Positions 1 to 6,945 of a stretch of DNA of 10,360 bases are shown here, piece after piece. This stretch comes from Bacteroidaceae bacterium. Lineage in GTDB: Bacteria > Bacteroidota > Bacteroidia > Bacteroidales > Bacteroidaceae. The notes beneath the pieces are model-generated. The model did no database searches. It was not told the DNA's origin and saw only the letters and a program-made list of their open reading frames with translations. The DNA lies in the NCBI GenBank assembly GCA_016302435.1, contig JAEDNQ010000077.1, forward strand, positions 1-10,360. Direction: 5' to 3'. How positions within the stretch are numbered: the first letter of the stretch is position 1; every line of letters starts with the position of its first letter. A program made the position numbers and the translations under genes.

Positions 1-4
1 CTAA

Positions 5-931
5 TTATGGCTCAATGGTTTTTCTCTCCGTCACATACATGCCTACGAGTATGCACGCCGCTCCCATCAGAAAATAAGGCGTGATGGTCTCTCCCAGCAC
101 CCATGACGCAAAAAGCATCGTGGTGATAGGGTTGAAATACACCCAGTTGGTAGCCTTGACGGCTCCGAGCCGCGCTATGCACCAGTTCCATGTGAGGAAG
201 CATACCATCGAAGCCAGACAGCCCAAAAACAGCAGGTTGCCGATGACCTGCGGACGTGCGAGTACGTTAAGCGAAGGCATTTCCGACTCGAAAAGGTAAT
301 AAGGCAGGATGGTGACCACTCCGTAGAAGAACACCTTGCGCGTGATGAATGCTGCGCTGTATTTTATGGCGACGGACTTCATGAGCAAAGAATATACAGC
401 CCAACTGATGCAGGCCATGAAGGCCAGAGCATCGCCAATAGGGGAGAGGTGGAGCACGAACCGCCCGTTGAGCACTACTATCACCATGCCGGCAAAGGCC
501 AATAGCGATCCCGCAAGTTGCAGAGCATTGATGCGTGAAGTTTGACGATAGACCAGTCGAACGAGCAGGGTAGCGAAGAGGGGGCACGAGCAGACGATTA
601 GTGACGTGTTGGTCGTAGTGGTATAGTTCATGGCTTCATTTTCACACATGAAATAGAGCGAGCCTCCAGTGATGCCGAGCAGTGCCATCTTGACTTCGTC
701 CTGCCACGATTGGGCAAATAGCCTTTTGTGATTGAAACAGAGCATGAGCACGTACGCTATGCAGAAGCGGAGAGTGAAAATGTGCGCTGGTGAAAGTTCG
801 TTGAGCATTAGTACTTTTGTCGAAACGAAAGTGGTTCCCCATATAGCTACGGTGATGAATGCCACGAGGTGGTATAGTAAGTTGCTGCGTGATGAACGGT
901 ATAAAGCATTGTTGATGAAGGAAAAGTTCAT
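5..931 (-). CDS. EamA/DMT-family inner-membrane transporter
   Basis: A 308-aa protein with about ten hydrophobic helices arranged as two EamA repeats (roughly residues 20-155 and 165-300), the usual size and architecture of drug/metabolite transporters of the RhaT/YdcZ-like superfamily. Typical signatures are visible: AIWGTTFVSTK at residues 29-39 in helix 1, a polar TTTTNTS stretch before helix 4 (104-110), and NPITTMLFASWVLGE at 267-281 in the second repeat. It should be an inner-membrane metabolite or amino-acid exporter, but the substrate cannot be read from sequence. The start at 931 leaves a short polar N-terminus before helix 1, and the next Met (42) would remove that helix. It is transcribed divergently from htrA from its own promoter at 1038-1069, with a leader of about 100 nt and no Shine-Dalgarno. 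The stop lies four bases from the window edge, so its terminator and any downstream operon partner cannot be seen. Confidence 0.94.
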   Translation of the reverse strand: MNFSFINNALYRSSRSNLLYHLVAFITVAIWGTTFVSTKVLMLNELSPAHIFTLRFCIAYVLMLCFNHKRLFAQSWQDEVKMALLGITGGSLYFMCENEAMNYTTTTNTSLIVCSCPLFATLLVRLVYRQTSRINALQLAGSLLAFAGMVIVVLNGRFVLHLSPIGDALAFMACISWAVYSLLMKSVAIKYSAAFITRKVFFYGVVTILPYYLFESEMPSLNVLARPQVIGNLLFLGCLASMVCFLTWNWCIARLGAVKATNWVYFNPITTMLFASWVLGETITPYFLMGAACILVGMYVTERKTIEP

Positions 932-1037
932 GGTGGCTTGTTTTACTTTTGATATGTTGTGTTATTGATTTGTTACTTTTCTGATGACTCAGGCTTATTT
1001 GCCAATAGACGCTGGCTTGGTGAATCGAAAGCCGATG

Positions 1038-1069
1038 CAAAGGTACACATTATTATATATATATACAAA
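1038..1069 (-). promoter_or_regulatory. Bacteroidota-type promoter for the EamA gene
   Basis: On the minus strand, TTTG (1069-1066) is followed after exactly 20 nt by TACCTTTG (1045-1038), a full match to the Bacteroidota primary-sigma consensus (TTG/TTTG at -33, TAnnTTTG at -7). Transcription should begin near 1031, giving a leader of about 100 nt. The spacer is a TA-rich run, as is common in these promoters. Confidence 0.8.
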
Positions 1070-1141
1070 CTTTCGCCTCTTTTTTCCATCTGCCAGTCAA
1101 TATTAGCTATGTGTACTTAGTGTATGCAACCTGCTTGTCTG

Positions 1142-1220
1142 TGTTAAACTACATGTTAAAACATCATGTTAATTTAAGTATTGTATTAATCCGTGTTAAC
1201 CACAAAAGCTTCAGTGTTAA
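1142..1220 (+). promoter_or_regulatory. Cluster of five TGTTAA direct repeats upstream of htrA
   Basis: TGTTAA occurs at 1142, 1154, 1167, 1194 and 1215, all on the plus strand, with start-to-start spacings of 12, 13, 27 and 21 bases. Several copies extend to GTGTTAAAC or ATGTTAAAAC. The cluster ends about 36 bases before the -33 element of the htrA promoter, a normal place for activator binding. The binding protein is unknown; a regulatory role is inferred from repetition and position. Confidence 0.45.
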
Positions 1221-1256
1221 ACAAGATGAAAGATATGATTTTTTTTGACAAAATGT

Positions 1257-1287
1257 TTTGTTGTTCCATGAAAAAGTAGTTATTTTG
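1257..1287 (+). promoter_or_regulatory. Probable htrA promoter
   Basis: TTTG (1257-1260) is followed after 19 nt by TTATTTTG (1280-1287) and then CCCCC. This is one mismatch from the TAnnTTTG -7 consensus with correct spacing. Transcription would begin near 1293, giving an htrA leader of about 180 nt. The imperfect -7 element and the repeat cluster upstream are compatible with activator-dependent expression, which is an inference. Confidence 0.6.
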
Positions 1288-1473
1288 CCCCCGTTTTCGA
1301 AAGTTTGTCTTTAAAAAGATGAAATGCAGCACATGAGTGTTATGTGATACGGAATCATTGACTGCTACGTAGAACAAAGGCACATGGCAAAGCGTTTTCT
1401 TGTATTGAGATTAAATATTTCACAACTACATAATGTAACAACAGAATATATCATTAACTAATAATTATAATAC

Positions 1474-2997
1474 ATGAACATGAAACAGTCAGTAAAAAGA
1501 TTTTACGGCACACTTGCTTGTGTCGCTTTCTTCTCCGGCCTTACCGGAGCATTTGCTTACTCACTCACTCAGCAAGACAAGTCTGAGGTTAGCGCACAGG
1601 GACAAGATGATCCTTCAACTCTGATGACAGTGTCAGACGTGACAGTACCTGCTGGGCAGCCTGTCGACCTGACGGTTGCGGCAGAGAAAGCATGCAACGC
1701 AGTAGTATATATAAAATGTGTGCAGACGAGCAAAACACAGATTGTCGAATACACGAGTCCCTTTGAGGATTTCTTCGGCGACTTCTTCGGCAGAGGAGGC
1801 GGAACACAGAGACGACAGATGCAGACCCCTAAGAGAGAGTCGGCTGGCTCAGGTGTCATCATATCAGAGGATGGATATATCGTAACCAACAACCATGTGG
1901 TGGAACACGCCGACGAGATAACCATCACTCTCAACGACAACAGGGAGTTCACCGCTCGCGTCGTAGGACTTGACGCTGATACTGACCTCGCCCTTCTGAA
2001 GGTTGAGGCTAAAGGTTTGCCTGCCATCGTGGTCGGTGACTCTGACAAGCTGAAAGTAGGGGAATGGGTACTGGCTGTAGGCAACCCTTTCAACCTGACA
2101 TCTACCGTTACGGCTGGCATCGTGTCGGCTAAGGCGCGCAATCTCGGCGCAACGAAAAACGGCATTGAGTCGTTCATACAGACAGATGCTGCCATCAACC
2201 AGGGCAACTCTGGTGGAGCACTTGTCAATACAAGAGGTGAGTTGGTCGGCATCAATGCCATGCTTTATTCACAGACAGGTTCGTTCACAGGATATGGCTT
2301 TGCCATACCGACAACCATCATGAAGAAGGTGGTAGGCGACCTCAAGTCTTACGGTACAGTGCAGCGTGCCTTGCTCGGCATCAGCGGCATGACTCTCCAT
2401 GACTATGTGGACGCACAGAAGTCGAAGGACAGCGGATTCCAACCAGATTTCGGCACAGTGGACGGTGTCTATGTGGCAGAGGTAATGAAAGACGGTGCTG
2501 CAGGCGAAGCTGGCATTCAGGAGGGAGACATCATCGTGGCCCTTGGCGACAGAAAGGTCACTAAGATGTCTGAACTGCAAGAGGCGACAACACAGTATGT
2601 GCCAGGCGACAAGGCTCAGGTGAAGATAATGCGTGACAAGAAGGAAAAGAGCATCACCGTGACTTTCCGCAATGCGAAGGGCAACACCAATGTGGTGAAA
2701 GCGCAGACAATGGATGTGCTCGGCGCCGACTTTGCCGAACTTACCGCCAATCAGAAGCGCGTGTTCAATATGGCTTATGGAGTGCAGGTGAAGAAACTCA
2801 AGTCAGGACTCCTGAAGGACGCTGGAATGCCTGAAGGATTCATCATCCTGCGCATCAACAATCAGAATGTGCGCAGTGTCTCAGACATTGAACAAATCTT
2901 CCGTTCTGCCCAGTCGAGCGACGAACAGACCATGTGGATATGGGGCAAGACACAGGCTGGAAGACAAATGTCATTTGCCGTTTCTTTGGGCGAATAA
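1474..2997 (+). CDS. htrA: HtrA/Deg-family periplasmic serine endopeptidase
   Basis: A 507-aa Do-family protease and chaperone that degrades or refolds misfolded envelope proteins. The N-terminus is basic and then hydrophobic, with AFA ahead of Tyr29, so it is either a cleaved signal peptide or a membrane anchor. The trypsin-like domain has the complete triad: His141 in NNHVVEHADE, Asp171 in DTDLALLKV, and Ser246 in NQGNSGGAL. A Phe/Gly-rich LA-type loop (SPFEDFFGDFFGRGGG, 95-110) precedes the catalytic His. A clear PDZ domain spans about 300-400 (GIQEGDIIVALGDRKV), and a more divergent second PDZ covers about 410-505 (GMPEGFIILRINNQNV). Length and order match DegP/DegQ. Two in-frame ATGs (codons 1 and 3) are equally possible starts, and no Shine-Dalgarno is visible, as usual in this phylum. 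It has its own promoter region and is not in an operon with its neighbours. Confidence 0.97.
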   Translation: MNMKQSVKRFYGTLACVAFFSGLTGAFAYSLTQQDKSEVSAQGQDDPSTLMTVSDVTVPAGQPVDLTVAAEKACNAVVYIKCVQTSKTQIVEYTSPFEDFFGDFFGRGGGTQRRQMQTPKRESAGSGVIISEDGYIVTNNHVVEHADEITITLNDNREFTARVVGLDADTDLALLKVEAKGLPAIVVGDSDKLKVGEWVLAVGNPFNLTSTVTAGIVSAKARNLGATKNGIESFIQTDAAINQGNSGGALVNTRGELVGINAMLYSQTGSFTGYGFAIPTTIMKKVVGDLKSYGTVQRALLGISGMTLHDYVDAQKSKDSGFQPDFGTVDGVYVAEVMKDGAAGEAGIQEGDIIVALGDRKVTKMSELQEATTQYVPGDKAQVKIMRDKKEKSITVTFRNAKGNTNVVKAQTMDVLGADFAELTANQKRVFNMAYGVQVKKLKSGLLKDAGMPEGFIILRINNQNVRSVSDIEQIFRSAQSSDEQTMWIWGKTQAGRQMSFAVSLGE

Positions 2998-3038
2998 AGA
3001 AACTTCATCTGTGTAAACAGACCTCAAAATGTTAAAAG

Positions 3039-3074
3039 CAAGGGATTCGGCGAAGATTTTTGTCGAATCCCTTG
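3039..3074 (+). terminator. Stem-loop just downstream of htrA
   Basis: CAAGGGATTCG (3039-3049) pairs perfectly with CGAATCCCTTG (3064-3074), an 11-bp stem that can be extended inward by a G-U and a C-G pair. It lies 42 bases after the htrA stop. No T run follows on the plus strand, so it is not a classical intrinsic terminator; it may protect the htrA mRNA 3' end or mark a Rho-dependent end. Its right arm overlaps the -33 element of the next promoter. Confidence 0.45.
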
Positions 3075-3102
3075 TGTATGTCGTGGTAATGATGTACCTT
3101 TG
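3072..3102 (+). promoter_or_regulatory. Strong promoter for a non-coding transcript
   Basis: TTG (3072-3074), 20 nt, then TACCTTTG (3095-3102) followed by C, a full match to the Bacteroidota consensus. Initiation is expected near 3109, at the start of a purine-rich stretch. No protein gene follows on the plus strand before the terminator at 3378-3420, so this promoter seems dedicated to an RNA. Confidence 0.7.
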
Positions 3103-3108
3103 CCGTCA

Positions 3109-3420
3109 GAAAAGAAAAGAGAACAAAAGAGACCGAGCGACTATATCAGCCATGTGTCAAAACCATGGGTCTCTCCGAGACATAGCGGGGGTACAGGATC
3201 GATTGGGATACTCATCAAATTATAACACGAAACCGAGATGATTTACCTATCCAATGGCGGGCCACATATACATGGAAACGTTCCCTACCATGTTGTTTTT
3301 CGGTGGATTACAAAGGACGGCAAATGCTCAAATCTTATCACATCGGAGTTTCATCACATCTCCTCCCCGCTACCTATAAGGGTGGACGTGCCAAATATGG
3401 TGCGCCCACCCTTTTTGTTT
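3109..3420 (+). ncRNA. Candidate structured non-coding RNA, unidentified
   Basis: About 310 nt bounded by a consensus promoter and a strong intrinsic terminator, with no plausible protein: the open frames here are short, and one runs through the terminator. Pairing visible by eye: AGAGACC (3128-3134) with GGTCTCT (3168-3174); a long-range helix TAGCGGGG (3183-3190) with CCCCGCTA (3365-3372) enclosing about 190 nt; within that, ATTGG/ATA (3202-3210, one bulged G) with TATCCAAT (3248-3255) plus TCATC (3212-3216) with GATGA (3237-3241); and ACATGG with CCATGT at about 3270-3292. It lacks the recognisable core motifs of RNase P RNA, tmRNA and SRP RNA. Bacteroidales 6S RNA is one possibility, since it also has its own promoter and terminator, but I cannot show the bubble-in-rod fold. 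Boundaries are predicted. Confidence 0.5.
3378..3420 (+). terminator. Intrinsic terminator of the candidate ncRNA
   Basis: AAGGGTGG (3378-3385) pairs with CCACCCTT (3406-3413). After one A-C mismatch the stem continues with CGTGCC (3387-3392) against GGTGCG (3399-3404), including two G-U pairs, and closes on the loop AAATAT. TTTTTGTTT (3412-3420) follows. This is a stable GC-rich hairpin plus a U tract on the plus strand. Confidence 0.85.
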
Positions 3421-3430
3421 AAGATACAGG

Positions 3431-3545
3431 AAAAGGCAATCTTCATACGCTTGGTATGGGTGTAAGGCATAGAAAAAGGCAATCTTCATACGCTTGTTAT
3501 GGATGTAAGGCATAGAAAAAGGCAATCTTCATACGCTTGGTATGG
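3431..3545. repeat. 43-bp tandem repeat, 2.7 copies, derived from the secA terminator arm
   Basis: Copies at 3431-3473, 3474-3516 and 3517-3545 (partial, 29 bp). Each begins AAAAGGCAATCTTCATACGC. Copies 1 and 2 differ at two positions in the GGTATGGGTG segment. The third copy supplies the left arm and loop of the secA terminator hairpin, while the first two lack the complementary right arm (AGATTGCC) and cannot form that hairpin alone. The array fills the gap between two convergent transcription units. Confidence 0.9.
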
Positions 3546-3556
3546 AGATTGCCTTT
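3516..3556 (-). terminator. Intrinsic terminator of the lnb-secA operon
   Basis: A 17-bp hairpin: 3518-3534 pairs with 3540-3556 with a single G-U, around a five-base loop (GCTTG on the plus strand). On the minus strand it is followed by a T run (3520-3516), 30 bases after the secA stop. The plus-strand side has only TTT after the stem, so it serves mainly the minus strand but could also block read-through from the left. Confidence 0.85.
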
Positions 3557-3587
3557 ATGTTATTGGCATTCTTTATTTGTCGCCTAC

Positions 3588-6500
3588 TTATTTGCCGTTC
3601 TTGTTCTTCTTTCGATTGTCAGCAGCTTGATTGGCTGTGGCCTGCTGCACGTCACTCTCTTCTGCTATGGGGATAGAACAACGCATGAGCACGGAGATAG
3701 TGCCGTTGTTGATTTCATTGACCATGGTGTCAAAGAGGTGGACAGATTCCAACTTGAAGATGAGCAATGGGTCTTTCTGCTCGTATGAGGCGTTCTGCAC
3801 AGAGTGCTTGAGGTCGTCGAGGGCACGGAGGTTCTCCTTCCATGCTTCGTCGATGGTGTGGAGGAGCACAGCCTTTTCAAAGGCTATGAGTATGGACTTG
3901 CCTTCCGTCTCATAGGCCTCTTTGAGGGGCACGCTAATCTGGTAGATGCGTCTACCGTCCGTTATAGGCACAAGGATGTTCTCGTACATCTGTCCTTTGC
4001 TCTCGTACACGTCTTTGATGACAGGGAAGGCTACTGACGCCAAGCGAGAAGTGCGCTTCTTGAAGGCTTCGATGACGATGTCGAAGGTCTCGTCCTCCAG
4101 TTTATTGCGGCTCATCTTGTCGAACTGCTCCTTAGTGAACGGTATGTCCATGGCGAAGATGCGGAAGAAGTCTTCGCGGCAGGTCTCGTAGTCGCCCTTG
4201 GCCATGATGCGCAGCACGCGGTCCCAGATGATGTTGGAGATGTCCATTCCGATGCGCTCTCCCATGAGGGCGTGGCGGCGGCGCTCGTAGATGACCTTGC
4301 GTTGTTTGTTCATGACGTCGTCATATTCGAGCAGGCGCTTGCGGATGCCGAAGTTATTCTCCTCCACCTTCTTCTGCGCACGCTCTATGGAGTTGTTGAT
4401 CATCTTGTGCTCAATCATCTCTCCTTCTTCAAAGCCGAGACGGTCCATTACCTTGGATATCCTGTCGCTGGCGAAGAGGCGCATGAGCTTGTCTTCGAGC
4501 GAGACATAGAAGACTGATGAACCAGGGTCTCCCTGTCGTCCTGAACGTCCGCGGAGCTGACGGTCCACACGGCGGCTTTCATGGCGCTCAGTACCTATGA
4601 TGGCGAGTCCGCCTGCAGCCTTGACTTCGTCGGATAGCTTGATGTCGGTACCACGTCCTGCCATGTTGGTGGCGATAGTGACAGCACCGAGCATTTTCTT
4701 CTCCTTTGTACCGTCAGCGTTGACAACCTCGCCGAGAGTGCTCTGACCAGCGCGAGCCACGATGTCGGCTTCCTTCTGGTGGAGCTTGGCGTTGAGGACC
4801 TGGTGTGGTATTTTGCGCATGGAGAGCATGCGAGAGAGGAGTTCGGATATTTCGACAGAGGTTGTGCCGACGAGGACAGGGCGTCCGCTGTTGCGCATCT
4901 TGACTATCTCTTCGATGACGGCATTGTATTTCTCGCGGTTGGTCTTGTAGACGCGGTCGTTGAGGTCTTGACGGGCAATGGGGCGGTTGGTCGGTATCTC
5001 TATGACATCGAGCTTATATATGTCCCAGAACTCGCCAGCCTCAGTGATGGCTGTACCTGTCATGCCCGCCAGCTTGTGATACATGCGGAAGTAGTTTTGC
5101 AGGGTGATGGTGGCGAAGGTCTGTGTGGCTGCCTCCACTTTGACGCGCTCCTTGGCTTCCACGGCCTGATGCAGTCCGTCGCTCCATCGGCGGCCTTCCA
5201 TGATGCGGCCTGTCTGTTCGTCTACAATCTTCACCTCGCCGTCGATGATGACGTAGTCGTCATCCTTGACAAACATGGTGTAGGCCTTGAGGAGCTGCTG
5301 TATCGTGTGCACGCGCTCTGACTTGAGGGCATAGTCCTGCATGAGAGCATCCTTCTTAGCCAGTTTCTCTTCCTCAGAGTTGAAGTGCTCCACTTCGAGG
5401 GCTGAGAGCTGTGTGGCGATGTCGGGCAGGACGAAGAATGTATCGTCCTTGACGATGCTGGCTATGAGCTGGTCGCCCTTGTCAGTCAGTTCCACAGACT
5501 TCTGCTTCTCGTCAACGACGAAGTAGAGTGGGGAAGTGGCTTCAGGCATGCGCTTGTTGTTGTTCTCCATGTATATTTCCTCTGTCTGCAGGAGTCCAGT
5601 CTTAATGCCTGGCTGCGAGAGGTACTTGATGAGGGCAGAGTTCTTTGGAAGGCTCTTGTAGGCACGGAAGAGGGCGAGGAAGCCTGCTGCCACCTCATCT
5701 TTATCCTCTGACTCTATGAGTCGCTTAGCCTCTGTGAGGTAGTTTTGAGTCTGGCGTCTCTGTGCCTCCACGAGCTGTTCGACGATGGGGCAGTACTCCT
5801 CAAACATCTGGACATCTCCCTTAGCTACAGGACCTGAGATGATAAGTGGAGTACGAGCATCGTCAATGAGCACAGAGTCGACCTCATCGACGATGGCATA
5901 GTTGTGGATGCGCTGGACGAGGTCTTTAGGCGACATGGCCATGTTGTCGCGAAGGTAGTCGAAGCCAAACTCGTTGTTGGTACCGAAAGTGATGTCGGCC
6001 TGATAGGCACGGCGGCGTGCGGCAGAGTTGGGTTGGTGCTTGTCTATGCAGTCCACGCTGAGTCCGTGGAACATGTAGAGAGGCCCCATCCACTCTGAGT
6101 CGCGCTTGGCGAGGTAGTCGTTGACAGTGACGACATGTACGCCATTGCGTGTGAGAGCATTGAGGAATACAGGCAGGGTGGCAACCAGAGTCTTTCCTTC
6201 ACCTGTGGCCATCTCGGCTATCTTGCCCTGATGGAGCACAATGCCACCGAAGAGCTGCACCTCGTAGTGTATCATGTTCCATGTCATCTTGTTTCCGCCA
6301 GCTACCCAACTGTTGTGCCAGATGGCCTTGTCGCCTTCGATGTCGACGAAGTCGTGTGTGGCAGCGAGTTCGCGGTCGAAGTCAGTGGCTGTGACGATGA
6401 TGTTTCCGTCGGGTGCTTGTGTGAATCGGCGAGCGGTATCTTTGACAATGGCATATACCGTGGGGAGCATCTCCTTGAGTCCTTCTTCAAAGATGTCGAG

Positions 6501-6791
6501 CACAGTTGCTTCTTTCTTGTCTATGGCTTCGAAGATAGGCTCGCGCTTGTCTATCTCTGTCTGCTGTATCTTTTCTTTGAGGGCGGCTATCTCTTCTCGG
6601 GTGCTCTTCACCTTCTCTTGGAGATAAGCCTTTATCTCGTCTACTTTGGCTCTAAGTTGGTCGTCTGTCAGTTTCTGTATCTCTGGTTCGATGGCCACTA
6701 TCTGGTCAACAATAGGTTTTATCTCTTTGTAGTCGCGTGTGGCTTTGTTGCCGAAGAGGCTGTCGATAAGTTTGCTTAATGAAAATCCCAT
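3588..6791 (-). CDS. secA: Preprotein translocase ATPase SecA
   Basis: A 1067-aa SecA, the ATP-driven motor that pushes unfolded preproteins through SecYEG at the inner membrane. Walker A GEGKT is at 197-201, the DEVD helicase box at 302-305, and TNNEFGFDYLRDN at 271-283. NBD2 motifs follow: VGTTSVE (641-647), TNMAGRGTDIKL (708-719) and the arginine-finger region DRQLRGRSGRQGDPGSS (743-759). The helical scaffold and wing end near DEAWKENLRALDDLKHSV (981-998). Compared with E. coli SecA (901 aa) there is about 90 aa of extra sequence before Walker A and about 70 aa at roughly 345-415, as in Bacteroidota-type SecA. The C-terminus is an Ala/Gln then Lys/Asn tail (KKNKNGK) with no Cys-rich zinc motif. 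The start has no Shine-Dalgarno but an A-rich leader with 9-bp repeats. It is the last gene of the probable lnb operon, and no internal promoter was found. Confidence 0.99.
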   Translation of the reverse strand: MGFSLSKLIDSLFGNKATRDYKEIKPIVDQIVAIEPEIQKLTDDQLRAKVDEIKAYLQEKVKSTREEIAALKEKIQQTEIDKREPIFEAIDKKEATVLDIFEEGLKEMLPTVYAIVKDTARRFTQAPDGNIIVTATDFDRELAATHDFVDIEGDKAIWHNSWVAGGNKMTWNMIHYEVQLFGGIVLHQGKIAEMATGEGKTLVATLPVFLNALTRNGVHVVTVNDYLAKRDSEWMGPLYMFHGLSVDCIDKHQPNSAARRRAYQADITFGTNNEFGFDYLRDNMAMSPKDLVQRIHNYAIVDEVDSVLIDDARTPLIISGPVAKGDVQMFEEYCPIVEQLVEAQRRQTQNYLTEAKRLIESEDKDEVAAGFLALFRAYKSLPKNSALIKYLSQPGIKTGLLQTEEIYMENNNKRMPEATSPLYFVVDEKQKSVELTDKGDQLIASIVKDDTFFVLPDIATQLSALEVEHFNSEEEKLAKKDALMQDYALKSERVHTIQQLLKAYTMFVKDDDYVIIDGEVKIVDEQTGRIMEGRRWSDGLHQAVEAKERVKVEAATQTFATITLQNYFRMYHKLAGMTGTAITEAGEFWDIYKLDVIEIPTNRPIARQDLNDRVYKTNREKYNAVIEEIVKMRNSGRPVLVGTTSVEISELLSRMLSMRKIPHQVLNAKLHQKEADIVARAGQSTLGEVVNADGTKEKKMLGAVTIATNMAGRGTDIKLSDEVKAAGGLAIIGTERHESRRVDRQLRGRSGRQGDPGSSVFYVSLEDKLMRLFASDRISKVMDRLGFEEGEMIEHKMINNSIERAQKKVEENNFGIRKRLLEYDDVMNKQRKVIYERRRHALMGERIGMDISNIIWDRVLRIMAKGDYETCREDFFRIFAMDIPFTKEQFDKMSRNKLEDETFDIVIEAFKKRTSRLASVAFPVIKDVYESKGQMYENILVPITDGRRIYQISVPLKEAYETEGKSILIAFEKAVLLHTIDEAWKENLRALDDLKHSVQNASYEQKDPLLIFKLESVHLFDTMVNEINNGTISVLMRCSIPIAEESDVQQATANQAADNRKKNKNGK

Positions 6792-6817
6792 ATATGATGT
6801 GTTGTTTTTTTTACTTT

Positions 6818-6857
6818 TATAGTTTCTATAGCTTCTATAGTCTCTGTATCTTCTATA
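6818..6857 (-). repeat. 9-bp tandem repeat in the secA leader
   Basis: On the plus strand: TATAGTTTC, TATAGCTTC, TATAGTCTC, TGTATCTTC, then TATA, an exact 9-base period over four units (6818-6853). On the mRNA strand each unit reads like GAAACTATA. The block ends 26 bases before the secA ATG, inside the 154-base gap after the PafA-like gene. A small hairpin TGCGC-AGG-GCGCA lies just upstream at about 6871-6885. A role in translation or mRNA stability is possible but unproven. Confidence 0.75.
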
Positions 6858-6945
6858 TTATTATAATATGTGTGCGCAGGGCGCAATGATTAATCTTCTG
6901 TGGCTGTTGAATAGCCTGCCGCATAGTTCAGTTCTGATGGTGTGT

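Larger units (their letters stand above)
932..1473. other. Divergent intergenic region between the EamA gene and htrA
   Basis: An AT-rich spacer of 542 bases with no convincing gene. The one open frame in it (1186-1383, minus) has no family resemblance and covers the htrA promoter. It contains the EamA promoter near its left end, the htrA promoter in its right half, and five TGTTAA repeats between them, all listed separately. A short alternating TA tract at about 1051-1065 forms the spacer of the EamA promoter. Confidence 0.8.

Noticed and set aside
1186..1383. 65-codon minus-strand frame in the htrA-EamA spacer
   Set aside because: AT-rich chance frame covering the htrA promoter, with no start context or family features.
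1569..2261. 230-codon open frame antisense to htrA
   Set aside because: It lies wholly inside the protease domain of htrA on the opposite strand, has no family features, and is explained by the codon use of htrA.
3029..3241. Open frame of 70 codons, with a short internal peptide from 3153 that faintly resembles a tyrosine-recombinase C-terminal stretch
   Set aside because: The frame begins upstream of the mapped promoter, the resemblance covers only about ten residues, no catalytic Arg-His-Arg-Tyr set is present, and the bases are better explained by RNA pairing.
3238..3465. 75-codon open frame
   Set aside because: It runs through the strong intrinsic terminator at 3378-3420 into the tandem repeat, so a full message would rarely exist.
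6135..6779. 214-codon open frame, and other long frames on the plus strand opposite secA
   Set aside because: They are antisense to conserved secA motifs, their peptides are low-complexity and Val/Cys-rich in a way typical of reverse-strand translations, and no promoter precedes them.
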